This document shows, in pieces, positions 42,034-49,823 of a DNA stretch of 64,000 nucleotides. The stretch is from Kurthia populi (GTDB lineage Bacteria > Bacillota > Bacilli > Bacillales_A > Planococcaceae): assembly GCF_042686175.1 (NCBI RefSeq), contig NZ_JBHUOR010000138.1:1-64000 (forward strand). Direction: 5' to 3'. Position numbers and translations under genes: made by a program. Numbering within the stretch: position 1 is the stretch's first letter; every line of letters starts with the position of its first letter. The notes beneath the pieces were generated by a model. It saw only the letters and a program-made list of their open reading frames with translations. It had not been told where the DNA came from and searched no databases.

Positions 42034-42193
42034 GCCATTAAGACAAATTGTTAGAGCCAGTACACGTTATGCGCTACAGCTGAAAGTGAAAGACAGAGAG
42101 CAGCGAGGTTGGCTCCAAATAGGCGAAATGAAGTGTGAAGGCTTTTATTACGGAGCCTTTGCGGTGTTAATGGAATTTCAACGGGGCAGGTGA
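42026..42193 (+). CDS. Small phage protein, 55 aa
   Basis: A 55-codon frame begins MHKPLRQIVRASTRYAL and ends MEFQRGR. It has AAGGTG ahead of the ATG, overlaps the loader gene by 8 bases and the next GTG start by 4 bases, the chain-like packing of this operon. The product is basic, without membrane segments. No family recognised. Confidence 0.6.
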   Translation: MHKPLRQIVRASTRYALQLKVKDREQRGWLQIGEMKCEGFYYGAFAVLMEFQRGR

Positions 42194-42558
42194 TTTTTGT
42201 GGAGACAGGTGAATACGCATTGTATAAGGGCGAGGCGTTATTGGCCATCGGTACGCTAGAGGAAATCGCTGCTGAAAGAGGTGTAAAGCCGCGCACCATT
42301 TACAACTACTCTATGCCAGGGCATATTGCGCGTATGGAGGAACAGAAAGCGTCAGTATCGCATAAATTGCATGCTAAACGTGTAAAACGGGGCGTATACA
42401 AGGTTTTTGACGATAATAGGCTAATTGGTGAGGGAAACCTCAAACAGCTCGTACAGCAGACAGGAATTGATGTTGAGAAGCTAAAAAATTTATTTTACGG
42501 AGAGCCGCCGAAGATTCGCAAGAAAAATTATCAAGTGGCGGTTCGATTGGAGGGATAG
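42190..42558 (+). CDS. Phage protein, unknown, 122 aa
   Basis: The chain begins MIFVETGEYALYKGEALLAIG and holds a helix-turn-helix-like piece (TLEEIAAERGVKPRTIYNY) repeated in weaker form near residue 95 (NLKQLVQQTGIDVEKLKNL). Similar phage proteins with a Y-x-x-Y/K-G-D-E-x-L-x-x-G pattern exist but have no known role. GTG 42190 overlaps the preceding stop; GTG 42199 is an alternative. Confidence 0.65.
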   Translation: MIFVETGEYALYKGEALLAIGTLEEIAAERGVKPRTIYNYSMPGHIARMEEQKASVSHKLHAKRVKRGVYKVFDDNRLIGEGNLKQLVQQTGIDVEKLKNLFYGEPPKIRKKNYQVAVRLEG

Positions 42559-42561
42559 GGA

Positions 42562-42840
42562 ATGGATGAATTACAGGAACAAAAAACGATGCTAGAAGTG
42601 CTTATCGAATTTGCGAATGCACGAGAAGAGCTGAATGAACAACAAAAAGAGTTACTGGTAAAGATTTATAAATGCAAGCGTGGCCAAATTTTACGTAAAG
42701 GTAAAACGGAACGTATTTTATATGGTGCAGATCATATGTTCATCGCATACATGACCAAGCGTTCAAAAAGAAAAGTAACAGCTTTGAATATTCCAGAGTT
42801 TTTAAAGTGGGCTGAAAAAGCTGAATTTGTGGAGGAATAA
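42562..42840 (+). CDS. Phage protein, unknown, 92 aa
   Basis: Helical, charged N-terminal half (MLEVLIEFANAREELNEQQKE within residues 9-35) and a basic C-terminal half (KCKRGQILRKGKTERIL). It starts 3 bases after the preceding gene with GGAGGGATAGGG before it. No family recognised. Confidence 0.6.
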   Translation: MDELQEQKTMLEVLIEFANAREELNEQQKELLVKIYKCKRGQILRKGKTERILYGADHMFIAYMTKRSKRKVTALNIPEFLKWAEKAEFVEE

Positions 42841-42843
42841 TAA

Positions 42844-43125
42844 ATGCAGCAGCTATCCATATTTTCGGTGCTACAACAAATTACAGATATTGAGCTGATT
42901 ATGCGTAACATTGAGAAATTACAAATTGGTGATTCAATCATTACAGTCACTTGTGATATTGAACGAAATGAAAAAATGCTTACAGTTCGCGCCAAAGAAT
43001 TTGAGGAAACATTTAAAACGGGAGCAGCAGCGTTAATGTATATCAAAAATTATTTCGAAAATGGACCAGAATATATAAAAAGGCATCAAACAATAAAGTC
43101 TGATGCCAGGTCTAAGAAGTGGTAG
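42844..43125 (+). CDS. Phage protein, unknown, 93 aa
   Basis: A small soluble alpha/beta protein (IMRNIEKLQIGDSIITVTC at residues 20-38). GGAGG precedes the ATG by a few bases. Its end is overlapped by two hairpins (43081-43106 and 43114-43137), the second of which may be a weak terminator. No family recognised. Confidence 0.6.
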   Translation: MQQLSIFSVLQQITDIELIMRNIEKLQIGDSIITVTCDIERNEKMLTVRAKEFEETFKTGAAALMYIKNYFENGPEYIKRHQTIKSDARSKKW

Positions 43126-43139
43126 CCGCCACTTCTTTT
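43114..43139 (+). terminator. Weak terminator-like hairpin in the early region
   Basis: AAGAAGTGG pairs with CCACTTCTT across TAGCCG, with only four T after it. It overlaps a stop codon and may trim or attenuate early transcripts. Confidence 0.45.
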
Positions 43140-43191
43140 GTGCGTTACTATGCTATATACCCACAACTATTATAGCATAGGGGAAGAAAAT

Positions 43192-43389
43192 GTGAGACTA
43201 AAAGAAGTACAATTAGATAGTGCAAATAACCTAAAGTTGGATATAATGGAGCTACCACCAACATGTGTGATTGTCATCAGTGATGGCAAAGCAAAGTTAA
43301 GTGAATTGCCAGCTTTTGCGGAGACCAATATTGTGACACATGGAGGAAAGGTGAAAAGAATCAGATGGAATGAGGGAGAAGAATTTTGA
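43192..43389 (+). CDS. xtrA: XtrA/YqaO family phage protein
   Basis: The 65-aa product matches the XtrA family known from PBSX and skin: RLKEVQLDSANNLKLDIMEL, best seen as LKEVQLDS, ELPPTCVIVISDGKAKLSEL and the end VTHGGKVKRIRWNEGEEF. The function is unknown. I choose the GTG at 43192 after GGGGAAG; an in-frame ATG upstream (43150) would add a non-family tail. The gene is usually found before the late sigma-like factor, as here. Confidence 0.85.
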   Translation: MRLKEVQLDSANNLKLDIMELPPTCVIVISDGKAKLSELPAFAETNIVTHGGKVKRIRWNEGEEF

Positions 43390-44177
43390 ATGTAGAAGAA
43401 TGGATTGCAGTTGTAGGTGCAGTTGCAACTATAGGTACAGCAATAGTAACTTTTAGAAATGTGAAATTAGTTAAGAAAAATTTGGATTTACAAAAAGCTG
43501 AGTGGGAAATGGAAAGAAAACCTTATCTATTATTAGATACTACACCGATAGAATTTTCTCTAATTGAGGATGAAATTAGTGAGCCTCATAAAGAAATTGT
43601 AGTGAATAACCAAGAACTTGATTTTTATGAAGGAGCATTAGCATCTTTTCAAGAATTATCTTTCCCTATAATTAATATTCATAAAGGTATAGCGAAAGAT
43701 ATCGAAGTAATTGCAACAACAAGAAATGTTGAAAACTATATTGGCGTGGAAATTAACGGCTTTGCCTATGTAGAGTATGATGAATCATCAATCAAGAAGA
43801 TTAAAAATGAAAATGGTGATGATTTTTTACTATACACATTTGAATATGATGATGAAAAACACGAAAATTACTTAGATATTACAAAAAAAGAAGAAATTTT
43901 ATTTATGGATTTTAATAATAAAAAACATGTAGTTTCTTTACCAAGTAGCTATCTTTATTTTTTATATCTTCATTGCGTAGGGATGTTTAGAGGAAATGAA
44001 AATTTTGTTGCACCTATATTGGATGTTAATATTAAGTGCAATGACATTAATAATAAAGAATATAGTTATAAGTATACAGTCACAATGAAAAGTTGGCAGG
44101 TAGGCAAAGATTTAGATGGTGAAGAATCCTTAAGTATAAGACCTATACTAGAAGTTAAACAGATTCAAGAGAAATAA
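43386..44177 (+). CDS. Membrane-anchored protein of unknown function, likely cargo
   Basis: The 263-aa protein has one N-terminal membrane helix (WIAVVGAVATIGTAIVTF, about residues 5-22), a short coiled-coil linker (KLVKKNLDLQKAEWEMERKP) and then a mainly beta domain of about 220 residues. TTG start with GAGGGAGAAG, overlapping xtrA by four bases. Base composition is more AT-rich than the genes around it and a strong terminator follows, which fits an inserted cargo gene. Similar anchor-linker-domain proteins occur in mobile elements; no function is known to me. Confidence 0.7.
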   Translation: MNVEEWIAVVGAVATIGTAIVTFRNVKLVKKNLDLQKAEWEMERKPYLLLDTTPIEFSLIEDEISEPHKEIVVNNQELDFYEGALASFQELSFPIINIHKGIAKDIEVIATTRNVENYIGVEINGFAYVEYDESSIKKIKNENGDDFLLYTFEYDDEKHENYLDITKKEEILFMDFNNKKHVVSLPSSYLYFLYLHCVGMFRGNENFVAPILDVNIKCNDINNKEYSYKYTVTMKSWQVGKDLDGEESLSIRPILEVKQIQEK

Positions 44178-44205
44178 TAGTACGGAATATCCCACCAGCC
44201 CTCTG

Positions 44206-44261
44206 GAGGATAACAAATGTTAGTAGCAAAACGCTGCTTTCATTTGTTGTCCTCTTTTTTA
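44206..44261 (+). terminator. Terminator closing the early operon
   Basis: GAGGATAACAAATG pairs with CATTTGTTGTCCTC (one mismatch) and six T follow. It stands between the early genes and the late regulator gene. Confidence 0.88.
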
Positions 44262-44284
44262 TTTGTCCAAAAGGAGATGACAGA

Positions 44285-44809
44285 ATGAATTTGTTAATCG
44301 AATACAAAATGACGTTAAAAGAAACGCAGCAGCTACTGCAACAAACGCAGATTAAGTTAGGGAATACAGAAAATGAAGAGCAACAAAATCTTTTAAAAGG
44401 TGAAATGGTTACAATTCGTAGTTGGATTAGCAATTTGAAGTATGCGATTGAGTGGATGACAACATGTCGACAACCGGGTACAACGCGTGGTGTAGAGAAT
44501 CGTGCAGGGTATGAGCGAGAGGTTAGTGTAGATCCGTCGATTCTTCAGCAAGTAATTGAAGATGGCACTTTAGTGTTTGAGCATGAATCAACAGAGCAAG
44601 AAGTGGAACGAGAGCAGCATAAGGAACGCATTGTGAAAATGATATTGAAGGTACTCAACAAAAAGGAACGTGCTGTATTTGTATTGGCAGCCAATCAATA
44701 TACACATCGAGAAATTGCGCAAACATTAAATATGAATCGTTCAACTGTACAGAAAGCTTTGGCGCGCTGTAAGGAAAAAATACAAGCAGAAGGTTGGGTA
44801 ATGCTATGA
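44285..44809 (+). CDS. xpf: Sigma-like late regulator, Xpf type
   Basis: The 174-aa protein ends in a sigma-70 region 4-like helix-turn-helix (VLNKKERAVFVLAANQYTHREIAQTLNMNRSTVQKALARCKEKI, best seen as YTHREIAQTLNMNRSTVQKAL, about residues 137-157, written here in parts: HREIAQTLN, RSTVQKAL). The N-terminal part is coiled-coil-like and lacks region 2. It resembles Xpf of PBSX, which turns on the late genes. It lies just before the packaging and head genes, the expected place. AAAGGAG precedes the ATG. Confidence 0.85.
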   Translation: MNLLIEYKMTLKETQQLLQQTQIKLGNTENEEQQNLLKGEMVTIRSWISNLKYAIEWMTTCRQPGTTRGVENRAGYEREVSVDPSILQQVIEDGTLVFEHESTEQEVEREQHKERIVKMILKVLNKKERAVFVLAANQYTHREIAQTLNMNRSTVQKALARCKEKIQAEGWVML

Positions 44810-45369
44810 GATTTGTACAGCCAATTAAAGATAAAGAGCAGTTACAAGAGTTCGCGGATTATTTATACGCTAAGAATGAGCGCGACTATATTATGTTTAT
44901 GCTTGGTGTGAACCTTGGATTACGTGTTTCAGATATTCTGCCATTGAGAGTAAGAGATGTGCGTAATAAAGATAGTGTGAAAGTATTTGAGGAAAAGACC
45001 GGTAAGTTTAATCAAGTAGTCATTAATTATGAATTAAAAAAAGCATTGGAGCATTATATTAAAGGGATGAAAGACAATGAGTATTTGATAAAGAGTCGAA
45101 AGCGTACTAAGACTGGTAAGCAGCAGCCAATAGATCGTGTGCAAGCATATCGTATATTGAAGCAAGCAGCGAAAGCAATTGGTTATACAGGCGACATTGG
45201 AACGCATTCATTACGCAAGACATTCGGCTATCGCTTTTATCAAAAGTCTAATCAAGATGTGGGTGCACTGATGCGTATCTTTAACCATGATGACCAGACG
45301 ATTACATTACGATATATAGGGATTGAACAAGAGCAAGTAGATAATATCATTATGCATCTACATAAATAA
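44806..45369 (+). CDS. Small tyrosine recombinase (catalytic domain only)
   Basis: The 187-aa protein is a tyrosine recombinase catalytic domain: Arg in LGVNLGLRVSDILPL, Lys in EEKTGKFNQ, HSLRKTFGYRF for the H-x-x-R, and MRIFNHDDQTITLRYIGI for the last His and the nucleophile Tyr. The N-terminal core-binding domain is very short. Genes of this kind lie between the late regulator and the terminase in several Bacillus and Listeria phages; the role is unknown and differs from the true integrase at 33054. ATG 44806 overlaps the xpf-like stop. Confidence 0.88.
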   Translation: MRFVQPIKDKEQLQEFADYLYAKNERDYIMFMLGVNLGLRVSDILPLRVRDVRNKDSVKVFEEKTGKFNQVVINYELKKALEHYIKGMKDNEYLIKSRKRTKTGKQQPIDRVQAYRILKQAAKAIGYTGDIGTHSLRKTFGYRFYQKSNQDVGALMRIFNHDDQTITLRYIGIEQEQVDNIIMHLHK

Positions 45370-45381
45370 AAGTATTGAGTG

Positions 45382-45409
45382 CGGTTCGTTGTTGATATAA
45401 CAGCAACCG
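45382..45409 (+). terminator. Possible terminator after the small recombinase
   Basis: CGGTT-(c)-GTTGTT pairs with AACAGC-AACCG around GATAT. Only a short T-rich tract (TTATCTTTTG) follows, so use as a terminator is uncertain. Confidence 0.45.
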
Positions 45410-45451
45410 TTATCTTTTGTGCTTATTCTAATACAACATAACGAGGGTGCT

Positions 45452-45599
45452 TGTTACATTCAAATAAAACTTTTTTTAGGAATGTTGATACATCAAGGTT
45501 TGTAGCCATGTTAGTGAATACAACACTCTGCTAGATATGTTACATTCACGCGGTATAGGTATGCAAGAACACGTATATAGTGAAAGGAGCAATCCTTTC
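45452..45599 (+). promoter_or_regulatory. Late-gene leader with direct repeats and a GNRA hairpin
   Basis: The 335 bases between the recombinase and the HNH gene hold no gene that I trust. The 11-mer TGTTACATTCA occurs twice (45452-45462 and 45538-45548). A perfect GAAAGGA-GCAA-TCCTTTC hairpin follows at 45582-45599. The repeats are candidate recognition sites for the Xpf-like factor ahead of the late operon. Confidence 0.4.
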
Positions 45600-45704
45600 G
45601 ACTAGAATTTTCTCCCTAATTAAACGGCTATTAAGTATGTTAGCAAGGCTTAGTAGCTGTTTTGTATTGATGAATAATGAACAAACATATAAAGGATGGT
45701 GCGT

Positions 45705-46025
45705 ATGCTAGAGCATACACATGAAGCTAAGAAGCTATATAAGAGTGCGGCATGGCGTAAGTGTCGTGCAGCATACATCGTACAGGTGCATGGCTTATGC
45801 GAACGCTGCAAAGAGCCGGGAAAGATTGTGCATCACAAGGTACACATCAACAGCAGCAACATACATGACCCAGAGATTACGTTGAACCATATGAACTTAG
45901 AGTATTTATGCCAAACGTGTCACAACCAAGAGCACCATGAGAAATATAGTCCGGTGCGTCAGGGCGTGGCATTTGATGAGCTAGGAAACTTGATTAGGGT
46001 AGGTGAGTCTGATGGAACTCGATAG
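45705..46025 (+). CDS. HNH endonuclease
   Basis: The 106-aa product shows a phage HNH fold: SAAWRKCRAAYI, CERCKEPGKIVHHKV with the first His pair, NHMNLEYLCQTCHNQEHH with the Asn and the last His and two zinc Cys pairs. HNH proteins next to terminase genes are required for cos cutting in HK97-type phages. It is the first gene of the packaging block, and a cos-like repeat follows within 300 bases. Confidence 0.92.
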   Translation: MLEHTHEAKKLYKSAAWRKCRAAYIVQVHGLCERCKEPGKIVHHKVHINSSNIHDPEITLNHMNLEYLCQTCHNQEHHEKYSPVRQGVAFDELGNLIRVGESDGTR

Positions 46026-46248
46026 TCTACAAAGCGCAATAATGGCCAGCTTATTAGTCGCATCGTTGCCAGAGTTGGAGAAGCAATGGGGATTGACGCA
46101 GCAGCAGGTGTGCTATCTGCATAATTGTTTTGACAAGATCCAAGATGAATTTTCACCGAAACAAATGCGTGAAGCGACAATTTCTTTATCTAAAAAAGTA
46201 TTTACTAAATTTATTGAGGATTTTTCTAACGAGGAAGCCCCCCTATAA
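46012..46248 (+). CDS. Phage protein, unknown, 78 aa
   Basis: A small helical protein (ASLPELEKQWGLTQQQVCY, about residues 14-32). ATG 46012 follows TAGGTGAG inside the end of the HNH gene, overlapping it by 14 bases. An upstream in-frame GTG at 46003 is too near that site. Family not recognised; its place suggests a part in packaging. Confidence 0.6.
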   Translation: MELDSLQSAIMASLLVASLPELEKQWGLTQQQVCYLHNCFDKIQDEFSPKQMREATISLSKKVFTKFIEDFSNEEAPL

Positions 46249-46281
46249 ATGATTAAAAAGCCCGTAAACATGGGACCGAGA

Positions 46282-46328
46282 GGGGAGGCTCACGTGATAC
46301 ATAGGTTTCGCGCGTGACCCCCCTCCCC
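46282..46328. other. GC-rich inverted repeat, candidate cos region
   Basis: GGGGAGG-c-TCACG (46282-46294) mirrors CGTGA-cccc-CCTCCCC (46313-46328) around an 18-base centre with CGCG. It is the most GC-rich spot in the prophage and lies between the HNH gene and the small terminase gene, where cos sites of HK97-type phages are found. Confidence 0.5.
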
Positions 46329-46346
46329 AAGAAAGAAGGTGATTTT

Positions 46347-46715
46347 GTGCCGAAGAAAAAAGAATTAACAAAAGCAGAACGAATTATCAAAGAGGAACGT
46401 CGATTGAAGCGGAATTATAAGGATATTCAAAAAGATAAATTAGCAGTAGCGGATGGTCTTATTCGACGTGCTGCTTTTATGAGAGCGAGCCTTGAAGATA
46501 TGGAAGTAGATTTGGATGCCAATGGTTTTGTAGAAATGTTTAGGCAAGGTGATCAAGAGCCATATGAAAGAGAGCGTCCCGTTGCTCGCCAGTATCAGCA
46601 AATGAACAAAAACTATCAATCTATCATTAAGCAGCTCACAGACTTGCTTCCAAAAGAAGTGGCGAAGAAAGCTGAAAGTGATGGCTTTGATGATTTTGTG
46701 AATCGACGTGCTTAA
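46347..46715 (+). CDS. terS: Terminase small subunit (P27 family)
   Basis: The 122-aa protein is basic at the start (KKKELTKAERIIKEERRLKR) and matches P27-type small terminases with ARQYQQMNKNYQSIIKQLTDLL near residues 77-98, seen as NKNYQSIIKQLTDLLP. It recognises the packaging site and guides TerL. GTG 46347 follows GAAGGTG; an earlier in-frame codon would start within the cos-like repeat. It overlaps terL by 8 bases. Confidence 0.85.
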   Translation: MPKKKELTKAERIIKEERRLKRNYKDIQKDKLAVADGLIRRAAFMRASLEDMEVDLDANGFVEMFRQGDQEPYERERPVARQYQQMNKNYQSIIKQLTDLLPKEVAKKAESDGFDDFVNRRA

Positions 46716-48396
46716 ACGTTATCCAGTTGCTTATAACCCTATTATTGATTACTACAACAAAATCGAAACGGGCGAGATTGTTGCAGGGACAAAGGTTAAG
46801 CAAATTTATAAACACTTAGTACAAAAAATTTATGAGCCAATTGGTGAGTTTGAGTACCGAGCTGAACGAGCAAACCATGCCATTGAGTTTATTGAAAACT
46901 TCTGTAAGCACAGTAAAGGTAAATGGGGAGGTCGGCCAATTGAACTTGAACTATGGCAACAAGCTTTTATTGCGGCTTCTTTTGGGTTTGTTCATAAAAT
47001 CGATGGAACGAGGCAGTACCGAGAAGTATTGTTAGTCGTTGCTCGTAAAAATGGCAAGTCAACTATTGCATCTGGGTTAGGGTTGTATTTACAAACAGCT
47101 GATGGTGAACCGGGCGCAGAAGTTTATGCTGTGGCTACTAAGAAGGACCAAGCAAAGTTAGTTTGGGCTGATGCTAAACGAATGGTAAATAAATCTCCAG
47201 CGCTTAGAAAACGAATTAAGCCGTTAGTTTCAGAATTGAGAGCAGATTTTAATGATTCCACTTTTAAACCGCTTGGCTCCGATAGTGAAACACTTGATGG
47301 CTTGAACGTTCATGGCGCGTTGATGGATGAAATTCACGCTTGGAAAGATAAAAATTTGTATGACGTTATCGTCGATGGTACTTCAGCGAGAGAGCAGCCA
47401 CTTATTTTTATGATTACAACGGCTGGCACCATTCGAGAATCTGTTTATGATATGAAATACGATGAAGCAGTTATGCTGTTGAATGGTTTAGCAGATCCAG
47501 ACGGTTATAAGGATGAACGTTTCTTACCAATCATTTATGAATTGGATAAGCGTGAAGAATGGATGGACGAGAACGCCTGGCAAAAAGCGAATCCCGGCCT
47601 TGATACGATTAAACGTCGCGATACGCTGCGTACTAAAGTCAATAAAGCAAAGTCTAATCCAATGCTAGTAAAGAATCTTGTCACGAAAGACTTTAACGTA
47701 CCTGAAACGACAAGCGAAGCGTGGCTAACATTTGAGGAACTCAATAATACAGCTATGTTTGATGTACAGCAGTTGAAGCCTAAATACGGCATCGGCGGTA
47801 CAGACTTATCGAAGACGACAGATTTAACTGCCGCTAAAGTTATTTTTATGGTGAAAGGTGATCCGCACATTTATGTGAATCAAATGTATTGGTTACCAGA
47901 GGAATTGCTTGAGGCGAGAGCAAAAGAAGACCGTATTCCATATGATTTATGGCATGAGCGCGGTTTGTTGCGCGTTACACCTGGCAATAAAGTACATCCA
48001 AAGTTTGTGACGCAATGGTATTTAGAGCAACGTAATGAGCATGGCATTTATTTACCTTGGATTGGCTATGATGCATGGTCAGCAGAATATTGGGTGGAAG
48101 ATATGAAAGGTCATTTTGGCTCTGAGGCAATGATTCCTGTTCACCAAGGGAAAAAGACCTTATCAGGACCGATGTACAACCTGAAAGCCGATTTAAAAGC
48201 CAATACGATCGTTTACAACAACAATCCGATAGATAAATGGTGTTTGTCGAATACAGCTATCGAAATGGATAAGAATTTAAATATCCAACCGACGAAGACA
48301 AAGAATCAACGTCGACGTATTGACGGTACCGCAGCGCTATTAAATGCTTATACGATTTTGCAAGATAAAAACGCTGAGTATTTGCAGATGATTTAA
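46708..48396 (+). CDS. terL: Terminase large subunit
   Basis: The 562-aa motor-nuclease has the Walker A-like VARKNGKST (about residues 111-119), Walker B ALMDEIHAW (about 204-212), the coupling TTAGT, and a C-terminal RNase H-type nuclease with the first Asp in GGTDLSKTTDLTA and a later Asp in GYDAWSAEYW. It cuts and pumps phage DNA into proheads. The GTG start overlaps terS without a good ribosome binding site, so translation is probably coupled. A minus-strand terminator touches its stop codon. Confidence 0.95.
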   Translation: MLKRYPVAYNPIIDYYNKIETGEIVAGTKVKQIYKHLVQKIYEPIGEFEYRAERANHAIEFIENFCKHSKGKWGGRPIELELWQQAFIAASFGFVHKIDGTRQYREVLLVVARKNGKSTIASGLGLYLQTADGEPGAEVYAVATKKDQAKLVWADAKRMVNKSPALRKRIKPLVSELRADFNDSTFKPLGSDSETLDGLNVHGALMDEIHAWKDKNLYDVIVDGTSAREQPLIFMITTAGTIRESVYDMKYDEAVMLLNGLADPDGYKDERFLPIIYELDKREEWMDENAWQKANPGLDTIKRRDTLRTKVNKAKSNPMLVKNLVTKDFNVPETTSEAWLTFEELNNTAMFDVQQLKPKYGIGGTDLSKTTDLTAAKVIFMVKGDPHIYVNQMYWLPEELLEARAKEDRIPYDLWHERGLLRVTPGNKVHPKFVTQWYLEQRNEHGIYLPWIGYDAWSAEYWVEDMKGHFGSEAMIPVHQGKKTLSGPMYNLKADLKANTIVYNNNPIDKWCLSNTAIEMDKNLNIQPTKTKNQRRRIDGTAALLNAYTILQDKNAEYLQMI

Positions 48397-48428
48397 AAAA
48401 GCCGTACAGCAATAATCTGTACGGCTTA
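48397..48428 (-). terminator. Minus-strand terminator of the inserted cassette
   Basis: AAGCCGTACAG pairs with CTGTACGGCTT and, on the minus strand, six T follow. On the plus strand no T-run follows, so late phage transcription can pass. It starts at the base after the terL stop. Confidence 0.88.
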
Positions 48429-48434
48429 AAGAAA

Positions 48435-48989
48435 TTAAATAGATGCGTTTTCAAATTCTTTTTGGATCTTAAGACATTCATTTTTAACGTCTGTAGGATT
48501 GTTAAATTTAATAAGATCATTGAACCAAAAAATGTTTAAGAAATTACTGGAATCTTTAAAACGATTAATTTCTCCATTCTTTAATAAATCATCATAATTA
48601 TTGAATTTAAAAGCAATGTCTGCTATCCAATAAGATTCGTATTTTGAAGAATGAGATAGTGGTATAACGATGACAGAACTAATTATTTGAGGGGCCAGAT
48701 TATGCTGTTTTTCATGGTAAAATTGGATACTAATTTGAATTATTTTTTTGCTTTTTTTTCTATAATTTTCTGTATAAGTGCGAGAAATATATTTTGGAAA
48801 TATGGTTACTTCATCTGATGGATTTTGATGAATAAAATTTGATGTCATATTCCCTAAATTGTTTTCGTCATAAGGTGAGTATCCTAGCTTTTTAAGCTCT
48901 TTATCGAATTCTCTAATTAATAAAATAGAATTGTTAATTAAATTAATCACATTTTCAATTGAGATTGCTAAAATATCATTTTCATTCAT
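48435..48989 (-). CDS. Cassette partner protein, unknown, 184 aa
   Basis: I recognise no family. The product is soluble: a helical, amphipathic first part (ILAISIENVINLINNSILLI) and a mixed alpha/beta rest with IIQISIQFYHEK, SVIVIPLSHSSKYESYWIADIAF (in parts: ESYWIADIAFKF). ATG 48989 follows GGAGACTC and overlaps the upstream nuclease-like stop by four bases (ATGA), so the two are translated together. Very AT-rich and on the opposite strand to all neighbours. It may be the regulator, immunity protein or second subunit. Confidence 0.72.
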   Translation of the reverse strand: MNENDILAISIENVINLINNSILLIREFDKELKKLGYSPYDENNLGNMTSNFIHQNPSDEVTIFPKYISRTYTENYRKKSKKIIQISIQFYHEKQHNLAPQIISSVIVIPLSHSSKYESYWIADIAFKFNNYDDLLKNGEINRFKDSSNFLNIFWFNDLIKFNNPTDVKNECLKIQKEFENASI

Positions 48990-49783
48990 GTTAATGAGTC
49001 TCCATATCTCCAATTAGATTTTGAAACTGATTTAAATTTGTTTAAAAGTAGGTTGCTTGGATACAAACTTTTCTCAACAAAAGTAATTTGCTTTAGAAAT
49101 CCATTAAAGCATTGCAGATTTTTATGAACTAGCAAGGCTTTCAAGTCGGTTATTAATAATTGATCTTGATATGTGCAAATGCTGTCCGTTAGATTAATTT
49201 GAGCGAGTGCGTGATAAATAGTACTCCAAGATAGCCAATAAAAATCATTTAATCCGTATGACGGGGAATTCACAAATTTTGCGCTAGTTTCAATACTGTC
49301 TGTAGGAAAGTGAGTATCTTTTGTTAAGTAAAATAACTTGGCGCTTTTTAATGAATTACGATTTACTCCTAGTAAATTTAAACAATAGTCACTTGTTAAA
49401 TCTTCTACCTCTTTAGCAAGTTGGTCTCTTTGATGGTTCATACGCTCTGATATTTCTACACTAGTATCTTCTGAACTAGACTTACCAGAGTGATACTTGG
49501 CTTCAATACAGACTAGATAAATAAAATTGTCATCATCTGTTAGCTTTAGAAGTAAATCGGGTTCACTTTTTTCAAGACGAGGCCAAAATGTATATTCACA
49601 TTTCCTAATGAGCGGAGGCAACACGAATGGCTCATTTTGAATATTGATGGCTTCGCTTAATATTTGTTGAATGAAGAAAGGGGAAGAAAGATACTGTAAT
49701 GTACCAAATATAGATGATGTTAAGAAATCTTCTGAATGAGTCAATTTAGAAGGTATTTTTCTTTTTAATTCGCCAATAAGCAT
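48986..49783 (-). CDS. PD-(D/E)XK nuclease-like protein in an inserted cassette
   Basis: The 265-aa product contains EPDLLLKLTDDDN followed by LVCIEAKYHSGKSS (about residues 82-110), the Asp then Glu-x-Lys pattern of PD-(D/E)XK nucleases, with a helical N-terminal part and a C-terminal half of unknown fold (YWLSWSTIYHAL). No HsdR, methylase or helicase motif is present. ATG 49783 has AAGGAG at 11 bases; an ATG at 49801-49805 is less suitable because that region holds the ribosome binding site. First gene of a two-gene minus-strand unit between terL and portal. Nuclease class is by eye only. Confidence 0.75.
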   Translation of the reverse strand: MLIGELKRKIPSKLTHSEDFLTSSIFGTLQYLSSPFFIQQILSEAINIQNEPFVLPPLIRKCEYTFWPRLEKSEPDLLLKLTDDDNFIYLVCIEAKYHSGKSSSEDTSVEISERMNHQRDQLAKEVEDLTSDYCLNLLGVNRNSLKSAKLFYLTKDTHFPTDSIETSAKFVNSPSYGLNDFYWLSWSTIYHALAQINLTDSICTYQDQLLITDLKALLVHKNLQCFNGFLKQITFVEKSLYPSNLLLNKFKSVSKSNWRYGDSLT

Positions 49784-49823
49784 AGATAAAAATACTCCTT
49801 TCATACTAATTATTACCATAAAT

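Noticed and set aside
45561..45605. Short peptide gene starting ATGCAAGAACACG before the HNH gene
   Set aside because: No ribosome binding site, 13 codons, and it runs through the GNRA hairpin.
48435..49783. Toxin-antitoxin reading of the inserted cassette
   Set aside because: Both proteins are larger than typical toxin-antitoxin partners, and neither shows a known toxin or antitoxin DNA-binding fold; it remains possible but is not supported.
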